Positions 51,074 to 60,718 are shown, counted from the stretch's first letter. The stretch is 64,000 bases of DNA from Ruminococcaceae bacterium UBA3751 (GCA_002371215.1 DFGL01000045.1:1-64000); one strand, 5' to 3'. Notes: generated by a model not told the origin, from the letters alone. A program made the numbers and translations.

Positions 51074-53383
51074 ATGAAAAAGAAGAATTACAGAGCCGGA
51101 ATGATAAAGCGAATTACTGTCTTAACTGTAGTTATCGTATTTCTTTTTACCGCTGACGCAGCACGAGTTCTCTATCTTCAGACTGCAAGGGGAGAGGAAC
51201 TCTCCGCCAAGGCTGACAGCCAGCAGCTTTCCGATACTGAGGTATCCGCAATGCGCGGAGTAATCTATGATGATGAAGGCAACGTCCTCGCTCAATCCGC
51301 AACTGTATGGAATATTTATATTGACCCTTCAAATATTACAAATGATGAAACAAGAGAGGTTGTAGTAAATAAGCTTTCTGAAATTCTCGGCTTTGATGAA
51401 AAAGAGAAAAAAGAGCTTGTTGAAAAATCAAAGAAGAAATCACACTATGCCGTTGTTGCTGAAAAAGTAGAAAACTCCGTAAAAGAAAAAATCTCCGCCT
51501 TCAAAGCGGATAAGAAAAACAGAAAATATAAGCTTTCAACAATTATCGGAACTGAGCAAACGACGAGGCGCTATTACCCGTATAATAATTTTGCCTCCTC
51601 AGTTCTCGGTTTCGTCGGCGGCGATAATCAGGGACTCAGCGGTATTGAGGCTTATTACGATGAGGAACTTACGGGCACAAACGGCAGAATAGTTACCGTA
51701 AAAGATGCAAACGGCAGAAAGCTTCCTACCGACTATGAAACTCAGAAGGACCCGATTGACGGTAACTCGTTAACTCTGACAATTAATCAGACTATTCAGT
51801 ACTACCTTGAAAAAGGTCTCCGTCAGACGATGTCCGAATATAAGTGCAAGGGTGCTTACGGAGTCGTTATGGATTGTAATACGGGTGCCGTTCTTGCAAT
51901 GGCGTCGCTTCCTGATTACGATTGTAACGAGCCTTATAAGATTACGAATAAGCTGTTTCTTGACAGATATAAAAAGACAATCAAAAAGGAAAAAGAAGCA
52001 GAGATTGAAGCTAAAAAGAAAAAGGGCGAGGATACTAAGGATATAGACACCTCGGATAAAACAATTGCCAAGGAAGCTGAGAGCAGGGCAATTCAGAATC
52101 AGTGGAGAAACTTTACCGTTTCCGACACCTATGTTCCGGGTTCTGTTTTCAAAACCTTTATGGCGAGCGCTGCGCTTGAAGAAAAGGTTGTAACACTTGA
52201 TACGACGTATACCTGCACAGGCGCAATTCGCGTTGCCGATTATACAATGAAGTGTCATTATCACCCGGGTCACGGTACTCAGAACTTAACTCAGGGCCTT
52301 GAAAATTCCTGTAATCCGTTCTTTATTACAATCGGTCAGAAGCTCGGAGTACATAATTATTTTAAGTATTTTGAAGCCTTTGGCTTTACTCAGAAAACGG
52401 ATATTGATTTACCCGGCGAGGCAATGTCACAGTACGTTCCGGAGGATAAGTACGGAATAGTTGAGCTTTCCTCAGCGTCCTTTGGACAGACAAACTCGCT
52501 TACTCCTATTCAGGTTTGCACGGGTATCAGCGCAATCGCAAACGGCGGAACGTTGCTTAAGCCATATATCGTCTCGGAAATAAGGGACGCTAACGGAAAT
52601 ACAATTCACAAAACTGAAAAAACAGAGGTAAGGCGCGTAATCAGCGAGGAAACCTCTGAAAAAGTCCGCGCAATGATGAAATCGGTTGTAGATAACGGAA
52701 CGGGTAAAAACGGCTACGTTGCAGGATACAGCGTAGGCGGTAAAACCGGAACCTCAACAAAGCTCGGTGAAAGTGCAGAGGGCGAAAAGAATAAGTATAT
52801 CGTGTCTTTTGCGGCCATTGCCCCGAGCGATAAACCTCAGGTTGCTATGGTAATTCAGGTTGATGAGCCAAACGTAGACCTCGGCGGCGGAGCGCTTTGC
52901 GCACCAATCGCTGCACAGGTTGTAGAGCAGGCAATGCAGGTTAAAAACGTAGAGCCGAGGTACGATGAGGAAGAAGCCAAAAAGTTATCAATCGGAACTC
53001 CGAAGGTTATAGGCGAAACTCCTGAGTCGGCAAAGAGTATACTTAAAGGAAAGAATCTCAAGTGCAGAATAATCGGCGAGGGCAAAAGCGTTATCAGTCA
53101 GTCCCCGTTAGCGGGAGAGGGAATTCCGTCAGGCGGAACGGTAGTTGTCTATACCGAAAAGAATAAAAAGACAACCGTAAAAGTACCTAACTTTATAGGT
53201 TTAACGGTAAGCGAAGCTAATTCAGCTGCAGCAGAAGCGGGTCTGAATATAGAAATCAGCGGAAACAATCTCTCATCTTCATCTGTTGTTGCCTACAGGC
53301 AGTCTTCGGAAAAGGGGACGGAGGTAGAAATAGGTTCAGTTATAACTGTTACTTTCAAGAGCACTAATTCAGTGCTTGATTAG
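51074..53383 (+). CDS. Class B penicillin-binding protein with two PASTA domains
   Basis: A 769-residue transpeptidase of the PBP2x/SpoVD/FtsI group that cross-links septal peptidoglycan. One N-terminal helix (residues 11-30) is followed by a dimerisation domain (RGVIYDDEGNVLA). The transpeptidase has SxxK in VPGSVFK (about 357), SCN (about 412) and KTGT (about 556). Two PASTA domains lie at ~640-765 (VIGETPESAKSILKGKN; VPNFIGLTVSEANSAAAEAG). Just before SxxK is an unusual Lys/Glu-rich insertion (about 299-340). GAGGG precedes the ATG. Only one such gene is present here, so pbpB versus spoVD cannot be decided. Confidence 0.93.
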   Translation: MKKKNYRAGMIKRITVLTVVIVFLFTADAARVLYLQTARGEELSAKADSQQLSDTEVSAMRGVIYDDEGNVLAQSATVWNIYIDPSNITNDETREVVVNKLSEILGFDEKEKKELVEKSKKKSHYAVVAEKVENSVKEKISAFKADKKNRKYKLSTIIGTEQTTRRYYPYNNFASSVLGFVGGDNQGLSGIEAYYDEELTGTNGRIVTVKDANGRKLPTDYETQKDPIDGNSLTLTINQTIQYYLEKGLRQTMSEYKCKGAYGVVMDCNTGAVLAMASLPDYDCNEPYKITNKLFLDRYKKTIKKEKEAEIEAKKKKGEDTKDIDTSDKTIAKEAESRAIQNQWRNFTVSDTYVPGSVFKTFMASAALEEKVVTLDTTYTCTGAIRVADYTMKCHYHPGHGTQNLTQGLENSCNPFFITIGQKLGVHNYFKYFEAFGFTQKTDIDLPGEAMSQYVPEDKYGIVELSSASFGQTNSLTPIQVCTGISAIANGGTLLKPYIVSEIRDANGNTIHKTEKTEVRRVISEETSEKVRAMMKSVVDNGTGKNGYVAGYSVGGKTGTSTKLGESAEGEKNKYIVSFAAIAPSDKPQVAMVIQVDEPNVDLGGGALCAPIAAQVVEQAMQVKNVEPRYDEEEAKKLSIGTPKVIGETPESAKSILKGKNLKCRIIGEGKSVISQSPLAGEGIPSGGTVVVYTEKNKKTTVKVPNFIGLTVSEANSAAAEAGLNIEISGNNLSSSSVVAYRQSSEKGTEVEIGSVITVTFKSTNSVLD

Positions 53384-53391
53384 GTGGAAAT

Positions 53392-54816
53392 ATGAAGCTT
53401 TCAGATGTTTTAAAGGGAATAAAAGTTAATAATGAATATGCACAAGCAGAAGTGCTTGACGTGTGTTCAGACAGCAGGCTCATTAAAGAGGGCTCTCTGT
53501 TCGTGTGTATTAAAGGTGCAACCTTTGACGGACACAGCGTTGCAAGGGAAATGATTGAAAAGGGCGCCGTTGCAGTAGTCTGCGAGCGTGACCTCGGCTT
53601 ATCAAATCAGATTCTTGTTGATAATACGAGAGACGCGCTCTCTCCGCTTTGCTCAAATCTCTTTGGTAATCCGTCTGAAAGCCTTAGGCTTATCGGCTTG
53701 ACGGGTACCAACGGAAAGACGACAACAACCTTCCTGATTAAGCAGATTCTCGAAAGTCTCGGCAAAAAGGTCGGATTAATCGGTACGGTTCAGAATATGG
53801 TTGGTGATGAGGTGTATCCTGCCCACTATACGACGCCGGACCCGCATGAGCTTCAGTCACTTTTCAGAAAGATGGTAGACGCGGGCTGTGAGTACTGCGT
53901 TATGGAGGTCTCATCTCAGGCGCTTGCTCAGGGCAGAGTTGAAGGTGTTCACTTTGAGGCGGCAGCCTTTACAAATCTTACTCAGGACCATCTTGATTAT
54001 CATAAAACCTTTGAAAATTATTTCAATTCAAAGCGTATTTTGTTCGAAAACTGCGATATTGCAATTACCAATTTAGACGATGAATACGGTAAAAGAATCG
54101 TTGAAAACCTTCCTTGCAAAGTCCTTAGCTACGGAGTTAAGCGTATTGAAGCTGATTACAGCGCAAGGAACGTTGAGTTTTCCGCAGACGGCGTAAAATA
54201 TGAGCTTGTGTGCGACAGTATAGGCAGAGTGTTCTGCCCGATTCCGGGAAGATTTTCGGTTTATAATTCGCTTTGCGCTGCCTCTGTTGCGCTTGCTCTC
54301 GACTTTAATTTCAGCGAAGTTGTAATAGCTTTATCACATTGTACCGGCGTTAAGGGCAGAATTGAGGTAGTTCCGAACGATAAGGATTTTACAGTTATAA
54401 TTGACTACGCTCATTCGCCGGACGGCTTACAGAACATTATCTCCTCGCTTAAAGAATTCGCAAAGGGGAGGGTGGTAACTCTTTTCGGCTGCGGAGGCGA
54501 CAGAGATAAAACGAAACGCCCGATTATGGGAAAAATAGCGGCAGAGCTTTCGGATTTCTGCATCGTTACCTCTGATAATCCGAGAAGTGAAAATCCCTCG
54601 CAAATAATTGAGAATATTCTTGAGGGAATGAAGGATATAAAAACTCCGTATAAGGTTATTGAAAACCGTAAAGAGGCAATTATATGGGCGGTTCAGAATG
54701 CAAAGCCCAACGATATTATCCTACTTGCGGGGAAAGGTCATGAGACCTATCAGATTTTACCTACAGGCACAATCCATTTTGATGAAAGGGAAGTTGTTGC
54801 TGAGGCACTAAAATAA
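53392..54816 (+). CDS. murE: UDP-MurNAc-tripeptide synthetase, meso-DAP type
   Basis: A 474-residue Mur ligase that adds the third residue to UDP-MurNAc-L-Ala-D-Glu. It has the N-terminal substrate domain (DSRLIKEGSLFVCIKG), ATP loop GTNGKTTTTFL (about 105-115), the central TNLTQDHLDYH motif and, in the C-terminal domain, DNPR (SDNPRSENP, about 394-402), which marks meso-diaminopimelate specificity over lysine. Length normal. It starts 8 bp after the PBP gene. murF, which usually follows, is absent; mraY follows after 14 bp. Confidence 0.96.
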   Translation: MKLSDVLKGIKVNNEYAQAEVLDVCSDSRLIKEGSLFVCIKGATFDGHSVAREMIEKGAVAVVCERDLGLSNQILVDNTRDALSPLCSNLFGNPSESLRLIGLTGTNGKTTTTFLIKQILESLGKKVGLIGTVQNMVGDEVYPAHYTTPDPHELQSLFRKMVDAGCEYCVMEVSSQALAQGRVEGVHFEAAAFTNLTQDHLDYHKTFENYFNSKRILFENCDIAITNLDDEYGKRIVENLPCKVLSYGVKRIEADYSARNVEFSADGVKYELVCDSIGRVFCPIPGRFSVYNSLCAASVALALDFNFSEVVIALSHCTGVKGRIEVVPNDKDFTVIIDYAHSPDGLQNIISSLKEFAKGRVVTLFGCGGDRDKTKRPIMGKIAAELSDFCIVTSDNPRSENPSQIIENILEGMKDIKTPYKVIENRKEAIIWAVQNAKPNDIILLAGKGHETYQILPTGTIHFDEREVVAEALK

Positions 54817-54830
54817 ACAGGAGAGTTAAA

Positions 54831-55874
54831 ATGAGTACAACAGTTGCATTGATTATCAGCATTATAATTGCTTTCGGAATTACTGCGGGGCTTGGCTTTG
54901 TAATAATTCCGTGGCTCAGAAAACTAAAATTCGGTCAGACCATTCTTGATATAGGTCCTTCGTGGCATAAGTCAAAGCAGGGTACTCCGAATATGGGCGG
55001 TCTTATGTTTGCTATCGGTATTGTAATATCCTTTGCCGTAACGCTTTTATGCTTTAAGCTTTCAGGCGGAAACGTTGAAAGCGAATTCTCTTCCGTAATT
55101 AAGGGTAGAGATTTTGTTCTTCTCATTGCAAATATCTGCCTTGCTCTCGGCTGCGGTATAGTCGGTTTTACCGATGACTTTATAAAAATCAAAATGAAAC
55201 GAAACGAAGGACTTTCCGCTAAACAGAAAACTCTCGGTCAGTTAGCTGTAACCTTCGGTTATGTTCTTACTCTCTGGCTCTCCCATAACACCGTTTGGAA
55301 AATCCCGTTTTTAGGCACGGTAAATTTTGAAAAGAATATTTTAACGGGCGTTGTTTTCTGGCTTCTTTCAATATTCATTATTTACGGTACGGTAAACTCC
55401 GTAAATCTTACAGACGGCATTGACGGACTTTGCTCTTCAGTTACTGCAACGGTTGCCGTTACGTTTATTATTTCAGCTTATATGCTTAATTTTGCAGGGC
55501 TTGCAATTCTTTCAGGCGCTCTGCTCGGCGGCGTTCTCGGTTTCCTTTGCTGGAACTGGAATCCCGCAAAAACCTTTATGGGCGACACCGGCTCGCTCTT
55601 CCTCGGCGGAATGGTTGCAGGGCTCGGCTTCTGCATTAAATGTCCGCTTCTTCTCCTTCCGATAGGAATTATCTATGTTTGTGAAACGATGAGCGATATT
55701 ATTCAGATAGGATATTTTAAAATCACCCACGGTAAAAGAATATTCAAAATGGCGCCGATTCATCATCATTTTGAGATGTGCGGCTGGAAGGAAAAGAAAA
55801 TCTGCGTAGTATTTTCATCAGTTAATGCAGTATTCTGCTGCATGGCATTATTATTAATGTTTTTCGGTAAATAA
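54831..55874 (+). CDS. mraY: Phospho-N-acetylmuramoyl-pentapeptide transferase
   Basis: A 347-residue polytopic enzyme with ten helices that makes lipid I from UDP-MurNAc-pentapeptide and undecaprenyl phosphate. Family motifs: KQGTPNMGGLMF near residue 43, GFTDDFIKIKMKRNEGLSAKQK (catalytic Asp pair) near 113, NLTDGIDGLCSS near 195, FMGDTGSLFLGG near 250 and the histidine motif APIHHHFEMCGW near 308. GGAG lies 8-11 bases upstream. It lies between murE and ftsW without murF or murD. Confidence 0.97.
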   Translation: MSTTVALIISIIIAFGITAGLGFVIIPWLRKLKFGQTILDIGPSWHKSKQGTPNMGGLMFAIGIVISFAVTLLCFKLSGGNVESEFSSVIKGRDFVLLIANICLALGCGIVGFTDDFIKIKMKRNEGLSAKQKTLGQLAVTFGYVLTLWLSHNTVWKIPFLGTVNFEKNILTGVVFWLLSIFIIYGTVNSVNLTDGIDGLCSSVTATVAVTFIISAYMLNFAGLAILSGALLGGVLGFLCWNWNPAKTFMGDTGSLFLGGMVAGLGFCIKCPLLLLPIGIIYVCETMSDIIQIGYFKITHGKRIFKMAPIHHHFEMCGWKEKKICVVFSSVNAVFCCMALLLMFFGK

Positions 55875-55912
55875 TAATTATATATAAGTGTTAAAAGAAA
55901 AGAGGTGTTTAT

Positions 55913-57145
55913 ATGTCAGACAGATTAGAGCCCCCCAAAAGGCTTTCTCGCGACAGGCGGACTGCACCGGTTGAGCCTGAGGAGAGCAACGTTATACGAG
56001 GTAATAAAAAATCCTTCTTATCAAAATCAGACATATTAACACTCGGCGGTATAGATATTCCGTTTTTTGCAATAGTAATAGGTCTTGTAACTATAGGTCT
56101 TGTAATGCTGTTTTCGGCAACCTATCCCTATGCGTTCTCAAAATTTAACGACAGTTATTATTATACAAAGCGTCAGTTCATCTTTGTAGTTGCAGGTATA
56201 ATACTTATGCTGTTAATTTCAAAAATGAACTACAGAATAATTCAGAAATTTGTTTATTGGTTATTCGGCATAACTGTTGTTTTGCTTATTGTAGTTTTGT
56301 TTCACCATACAAACTTCCAGGATTTCAGGCGCTGGATACCAATTGGTCCGTTTACTTTTCAGCCCTCCGACCTTGCAAAGTTTACGGTAATAGTCGTCCT
56401 TGCGGATTACATCTCAAAGAACTATAAAAAGATGAAACACCTGTTAGAGGGAACGGTATATCCGCTGATAATTATTGCAGTTTTCTGTATTCTTATTTAT
56501 TTTGAAAATCACAACTCAGGAATGGTTTTAGTTTTCCTTATAGGAGCAACACTGATGTTTTGCGGTGGTTCAGACTGGAAACTGTTTGCTTTAGGTGCCG
56601 GGCTTGTAGCAGCAATTGCGGTGTTTGTTGTAACAAATCCCGATGTCCTTCAACAGTATGCCGGCGAAAGAATAGTTGCATGGCTTGATAAGGACTACGA
56701 CCCCCTCGACGCAAGATGGCAAACAAATAATTCGCTTTATGCGATTGGTTCAGGCGGATTTTTCGGCGCAGGGCTCGGTAATTCAAAACAAAAGTTTATG
56801 TATGTATCCGAACCTCAAAACGACTTTATCTTTTCTATAGTCTGCGAAGAGCTTGGCTTTGTTGGCGCGGCAGTAATAATCTTTCTATTTGCGCTCTTGT
56901 TTATTCGCGGAATAAAAATAGCTCTTAAATCGCGCGACAGATTTGCAACTCTTCTCGTTATCGGAATAGTATCACAGGTTGCTATTCAGACCGTGTTTAA
57001 TATATTGGTTGTAACGGATACAATTCCAAATACGGGAATAGCTCTTCCGTTTTTCTCATACGGTGGTACCTCAATACTGATGCTGCTTATGGAAATGGGA
57101 GTCGTGCTGTCAATATCACGTTCAACAAATCAAAAAAAGGTATAG
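55913..57145 (+). CDS. ftsW: SEDS peptidoglycan polymerase FtsW
   Basis: A 410-residue SEDS-family protein with a ~40-residue cytoplasmic basic region and about ten helices. It polymerises glycan from lipid II with its partner PBP. Motifs: LFSATYPYAF early, RRWIPIGPFTFQPSDLAKF near residues 140-160, the loop catalytic region with NNSLYAIGSGGFFGAGLGNSKQK, YVSEPQNDFIFSIVCEELGF near 305 and NTGIALPFFSYGGTS near 380. SpoVE is very similar; position beside murG in the dcw operon favours FtsW. AGAGG precedes the ATG, 38 bp after mraY; murD, usual here, is missing. Confidence 0.93.
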   Translation: MSDRLEPPKRLSRDRRTAPVEPEESNVIRGNKKSFLSKSDILTLGGIDIPFFAIVIGLVTIGLVMLFSATYPYAFSKFNDSYYYTKRQFIFVVAGIILMLLISKMNYRIIQKFVYWLFGITVVLLIVVLFHHTNFQDFRRWIPIGPFTFQPSDLAKFTVIVVLADYISKNYKKMKHLLEGTVYPLIIIAVFCILIYFENHNSGMVLVFLIGATLMFCGGSDWKLFALGAGLVAAIAVFVVTNPDVLQQYAGERIVAWLDKDYDPLDARWQTNNSLYAIGSGGFFGAGLGNSKQKFMYVSEPQNDFIFSIVCEELGFVGAAVIIFLFALLFIRGIKIALKSRDRFATLLVIGIVSQVAIQTVFNILVVTDTIPNTGIALPFFSYGGTSILMLLMEMGVVLSISRSTNQKKV

Positions 57146-57154
57146 GTAAATAAA

Positions 57155-58288
57155 ATGAAGTTTATTTTTGCAACAGGCGGAACAGCAGGCCATATCAACC
57201 CTGCTCTTGCAGTAGCCTCATATATCAGAGAAGCTTATCCCGACAGTGAGATTTTGTTTATCGGTACAAGCGACCATATGGAATCAACGCTCGTTCCCAA
57301 TGCAGGTTTTGATATTAAGACTATTGAGATTAACGGCTTCAGGCGTTCCTTTTCTCCAAAGGCAATTATCTTTAATATTAAAACTCTTTTCAGGCTTCTC
57401 ACTTCCGAAAGAGCGAGCAAAAAGATAATAAAGGAATTTGCTCCGGACGTTGTAATAGGCTTTGGCGGGTATGTTTCGGGTCCCGTTCTTCAGTCTGCTG
57501 CAAGAATGAAAATTCCGTGCTGTATACACGAGCAAAACGCCTACCCGGGTATAACCAACAAGCAGCTTGCTAAGGTTGTTGATAAGGTTATGTTAACGGT
57601 GGAGGATGCAAAAAAACATCTTGAATGTAAAAATGAACCAATAGTTACAGGTCTTCCCGTAAGAGGCGAAATCCTTAAAAAAGACAGGAATGAAGCAAGA
57701 GAAGAACTCGGTATTCCCGAGGGAAAGTATCTTGTTCTGAGCTTCGGCGGTTCACTCGGTGCAGCACCGCTTAACGATGCAATGCACGATATTCTTATTA
57801 ATGATTCGGAAAGTGAAAATATTTATCACATTCATTCTGCGGGTACAAACGGAACCGCTTATCTTGAACAGCTTGAAAAAGAAGGCTTTGAAAAAGCAGG
57901 GGAGGGCGTTCTTGTAAAAGGAAAGTCCGAAGTAAGGCAATACATAAATAATATGGACACCTGTCTTGCCGCTGCAGACGTTGTTATCGGACGAGCAGGA
58001 GCTTCCTCGCTTTCTGAAATCGAAGCGCTCGGTAAAGCTTCAATCCTGATACCGTCTCCTTACGTTGCTGAAAATCATCAGTATCATAACGCAATGGCCC
58101 TTGTAAACAGAAATGCGGCAAGAATAATTGAAGAAAAAGACTTAACTTCCGAAAGTCTTAATAATATGTTGAGTGAGCTTCTCTCATCGCCTGAGGTTCT
58201 TTTTGAAATAGAAAAGAATGCTGCCGAGATGGGAATAGTTAATGCACGCGAAAAAATTGCCGACGTAATTATAGAGCTCGCAAAATAA
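57155..58288 (+). CDS. murG: UDP-GlcNAc:lipid I N-acetylglucosaminyltransferase
   Basis: A 377-residue GT-B glycosyltransferase that turns lipid I into lipid II at the inner membrane face. Motifs: FATGGTAGHINPALA at the N-terminus (first glycine loop), GFGGYVSGP near residue 107, HEQNAYPGITNK near 125, LSFGGSLGAAPLND near 193, GRAGASSLSEI near 280 and SPYVAENHQYHNAMAL near 300. Length slightly above the usual ~360. It starts 9 bp after ftsW. Confidence 0.97.
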   Translation: MKFIFATGGTAGHINPALAVASYIREAYPDSEILFIGTSDHMESTLVPNAGFDIKTIEINGFRRSFSPKAIIFNIKTLFRLLTSERASKKIIKEFAPDVVIGFGGYVSGPVLQSAARMKIPCCIHEQNAYPGITNKQLAKVVDKVMLTVEDAKKHLECKNEPIVTGLPVRGEILKKDRNEAREELGIPEGKYLVLSFGGSLGAAPLNDAMHDILINDSESENIYHIHSAGTNGTAYLEQLEKEGFEKAGEGVLVKGKSEVRQYINNMDTCLAAADVVIGRAGASSLSEIEALGKASILIPSPYVAENHQYHNAMALVNRNAARIIEEKDLTSESLNNMLSELLSSPEVLFEIEKNAAEMGIVNAREKIADVIIELAK

Positions 58289-58298
58289 GCCCCCTTCA

Positions 58299-58347
58299 CC
58301 ATTTAACCACCTCTCTCATAGAATAAAGCGAGAAGGTGGTTAAATGG
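58299..58347 (+). promoter_or_regulatory. murA: RBS-sequestering hairpin at murA start
   Basis: Perfect 14-base inverted repeats: CCATTTAACCACCT at 58299-58312 and AGGTGGTTAAATGG at 58334-58347. The pairing extends inward by four bases after one mismatch. The right arm contains the murA ribosome binding site (AAGGTGG) and the ATG at 58344. There is no T-run, so translational control is more likely than termination. Confidence 0.8.
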
Positions 58348-59612
58348 CTAATTTTAAAGTTACGGGTGAAAGAAAACTCGGCGGAACGGTGAGTATAGGC
58401 GGCGCTAAAAACGCCGTTCTTCCAATTCTTGCCGCTTCGTCAATGATTAGCGGAGAGGTAATTCTCCATAACTGCCCGTTACTTTCAGACGTTGAAAATA
58501 CGTTGAAAATACTTAAATACATAGGCGCAGGAGTTAAAAGGGAAGGAAGTACCCTTATTATTAACTCAAACTCTGTAAGTAAAAGCTATGTTCCCGAGAA
58601 ATATATGCGCCTGATGCGTTCTTCTGTTTTATTTTTGGGAGCGTTATCATCAAGAACAGGCTCGTCGCGTATGTCTCTCCCGGGAGGCTGTAATATAGGA
58701 CTGAGACCTATTGATTTACACCTTAAAGCGCTTGCTGATTTGTCTGCTGTTATTAGCTATGACGGTAAAGAGGTCTGCTGTAATGCAGAAAAATCACGCT
58801 CAGCTGATATAGTGTTACCTTATCCGAGCGTCGGAGCAACTGAAAACGCAATTCTTTTTTCTGTATTTCTTAAAGGAAAAACAAGAATAATAAACGCAGC
58901 AAGAGAACCCGAAATCTATGATTTGTGTTCATTCCTGAATAAAGCAGGCGCGAGAATAAGCGGTGCGTCGGGTTCCGTCATTGAAATAGAGGGTGTTAAA
59001 AAGCTGCGCCCCCTTGAGTATACTGTAATGCCTGACAGAGTTACCGCCGTTACGTTTCTGTGTATAGCGGCGTCAACTAAAAGCGCTCTTGAATTAAAAA
59101 ACGTGGATTATACCTGTTTTAAATCAGAACTTTGCGCATTGATGAATATGGGCTGTAAGCTTTATTTATCGGAAAAATCTGTTGCAATTAAGCCCTCAAA
59201 GCTTAAGAGAGTTAAAAGCATTGCGACTAATCCCTATCCGGGATTTTCAACAGATTGCCAGCCACTAATTGCCTCAGCCTTAATAAAAGCAAAAGGCGTA
59301 TCCGAAATTAAAGAGGCAGTTTTTGAAAACCGATTTGAATATGCTAAGGAGCTAATAAAATTCGGCGCCGATATAAATGTAATTAATAATAAAGCAGTAA
59401 TAAAGGGCGTAAAAAGACTGAGCGCCGCAAATGTAGAATGTAAGGACCTTCGCGGAGGAGCAGCGCTGGTTACAGCGGCCTTAAGCGCAGAAGGAACGTC
59501 GTACATTAATAATATTGATTATATAGACAGGGGATATGAAAGGCTTGAAGTTCAGCTCTCAAATATAGGGGCTGATATTATGAGGATTAAAAATGAAGAA
59601 AAAAGAAAATGA
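58344..59612 (+). CDS. murA: UDP-GlcNAc 1-carboxyvinyltransferase
   Basis: A 422-residue enolpyruvyl transferase that starts peptidoglycan synthesis by adding enolpyruvate from PEP to UDP-GlcNAc. Motifs: IGGAKNAVLPILAAS with the catalytic Lys, MRSSVLFLGAL, LPGGCNIGLRPIDLHL carrying the fosfomycin-target Cys (about residue 116), PDRVTAVTFL and FSTDCQPLIASAL with the catalytic Asp. Firmicutes often have two murA copies; whether this is the only one cannot be told. It lies 55 bp after murG with a hairpin over its start, and overlaps ftsQ by 20 bp. Confidence 0.94.
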   Translation: MANFKVTGERKLGGTVSIGGAKNAVLPILAASSMISGEVILHNCPLLSDVENTLKILKYIGAGVKREGSTLIINSNSVSKSYVPEKYMRLMRSSVLFLGALSSRTGSSRMSLPGGCNIGLRPIDLHLKALADLSAVISYDGKEVCCNAEKSRSADIVLPYPSVGATENAILFSVFLKGKTRIINAAREPEIYDLCSFLNKAGARISGASGSVIEIEGVKKLRPLEYTVMPDRVTAVTFLCIAASTKSALELKNVDYTCFKSELCALMNMGCKLYLSEKSVAIKPSKLKRVKSIATNPYPGFSTDCQPLIASALIKAKGVSEIKEAVFENRFEYAKELIKFGADINVINNKAVIKGVKRLSAANVECKDLRGGAALVTAALSAEGTSYINNIDYIDRGYERLEVQLSNIGADIMRIKNEEKRK

Positions 59613-60561
59613 AAAAAAAGTAAAAAGAACACTCAGTCAAGGTCGGGATAATGAATTCAGTACTCTTAACGATTCTCTCGGCTCGTTTGGGCTTGAACCG
59701 CCTAAAAGAAGAAGCCATCAGCCGGAAAGAGAGTATCATAACGATTCAAGAACAAAGGCTTCCGGCTTGCAAAATGACAGACCCAAAACCCGTAACGAAA
59801 TAAGGGCTGACGAGGATAAAAAACGGAAAAGCGCTAAATTACGCCGCAAAATTTTATCGTATATCCTTCTTGTAGTGGCAATTGCGGCAGTAATTATTGT
59901 TCTCAGCTTAACTGTTCTGTTTAATATAAATACCATTACTATTAAGGGTAATAAAAAATACAATAATCAGGAAATAACTGCTGTTTTGCCAATTGAAAAG
60001 GGGAAAAATCTTTTTGTTTGCGACACAAAGGGAGCTGCTAAAAAGCTTGAAGAAAACCTTCCTTATATTTATAAAGCGGATATACAAAGAAAAATCCCAT
60101 CTACAATAGTAGTAAACATCACTGAAACGCCTACAGTTTACAGCGTGCTTAATAGCGATAAGACGTATACCTTGCTCGATGGAAACTTCAAAGTGCTCGA
60201 AACCTCAGCAAAAAAGAATAAAAATTCAGTGACTCTTGATAAGCTTTCACTTAAAACAGCAGTTATCGGTCAGGTTGCAGAACTGAGCAATAAAAAGATT
60301 AAGAAAAACCTTTTAACGATAACAGACGCTGTAAATCGCCTGAAGTTAGAAAATGTAACAGGCGTTTCTTCTACAGATATCAACAATAACTATATAATTT
60401 ATGACAAAAGGATTACAATTAAACTCGGTAATCTTGAAAATATTGATAATAAAATCTATTCTGCATTAGCAGTAATTGACCGTCTTAATGAAAGTAATCC
60501 GCAAGCAGAGGGAATAATTACAGTTTCAGACGATAAACAGGTGTATTTTACTGAAAAGTAA
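59593..60561 (+). CDS. ftsQ: Cell division protein FtsQ/DivIB
   Basis: A 322-residue bitopic divisome protein. A long charged cytoplasmic region (about 95 residues, rich in Lys/Arg/Glu) is followed by one helix (LSYILLVVAIAAVIIVLSLTVL region), then a POTRA domain starting INTITIKGNKKYNNQEI and a beta domain with IPSTIVVNITETPTVYSV and the YTLLDGNFKVL strand. The order matches FtsQ/DivIB, which bridges FtsL and the PBP. The start lies inside the murA end, so translation is coupled. It is the last gene of the dcw operon; ftsZ has its own promoter. Confidence 0.88.
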   Translation: MKKKENEKKVKRTLSQGRDNEFSTLNDSLGSFGLEPPKRRSHQPEREYHNDSRTKASGLQNDRPKTRNEIRADEDKKRKSAKLRRKILSYILLVVAIAAVIIVLSLTVLFNINTITIKGNKKYNNQEITAVLPIEKGKNLFVCDTKGAAKKLEENLPYIYKADIQRKIPSTIVVNITETPTVYSVLNSDKTYTLLDGNFKVLETSAKKNKNSVTLDKLSLKTAVIGQVAELSNKKIKKNLLTITDAVNRLKLENVTGVSSTDINNNYIIYDKRITIKLGNLENIDNKIYSALAVIDRLNESNPQAEGIITVSDDKQVYFTEK

Positions 60562-60689
60562 CTAAATAAAAGGGTTTTAGCAAACTTTCTCAGCGCAGAA
60601 AAACGCCTCTTTTGTGTATTATATACAAAGGAAATTTCATTTTCACAAAAAAGATTGTAAAAAAAATGAAGAATATTTTATAAAAACTA

Positions 60690-60718
60690 TTGCAATTTAG
60701 TTACAAAACTGTTACAAT
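60690..60718 (+). promoter_or_regulatory. ftsZ: Promoter of ftsZ
   Basis: TTGCAA and TACAAT are separated by 17 bases; the leader would be about 45 bases. The WalR-like boxes cover the spacer and -10. A second candidate, TTGTAA (60655), lies upstream. Confidence 0.6.
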
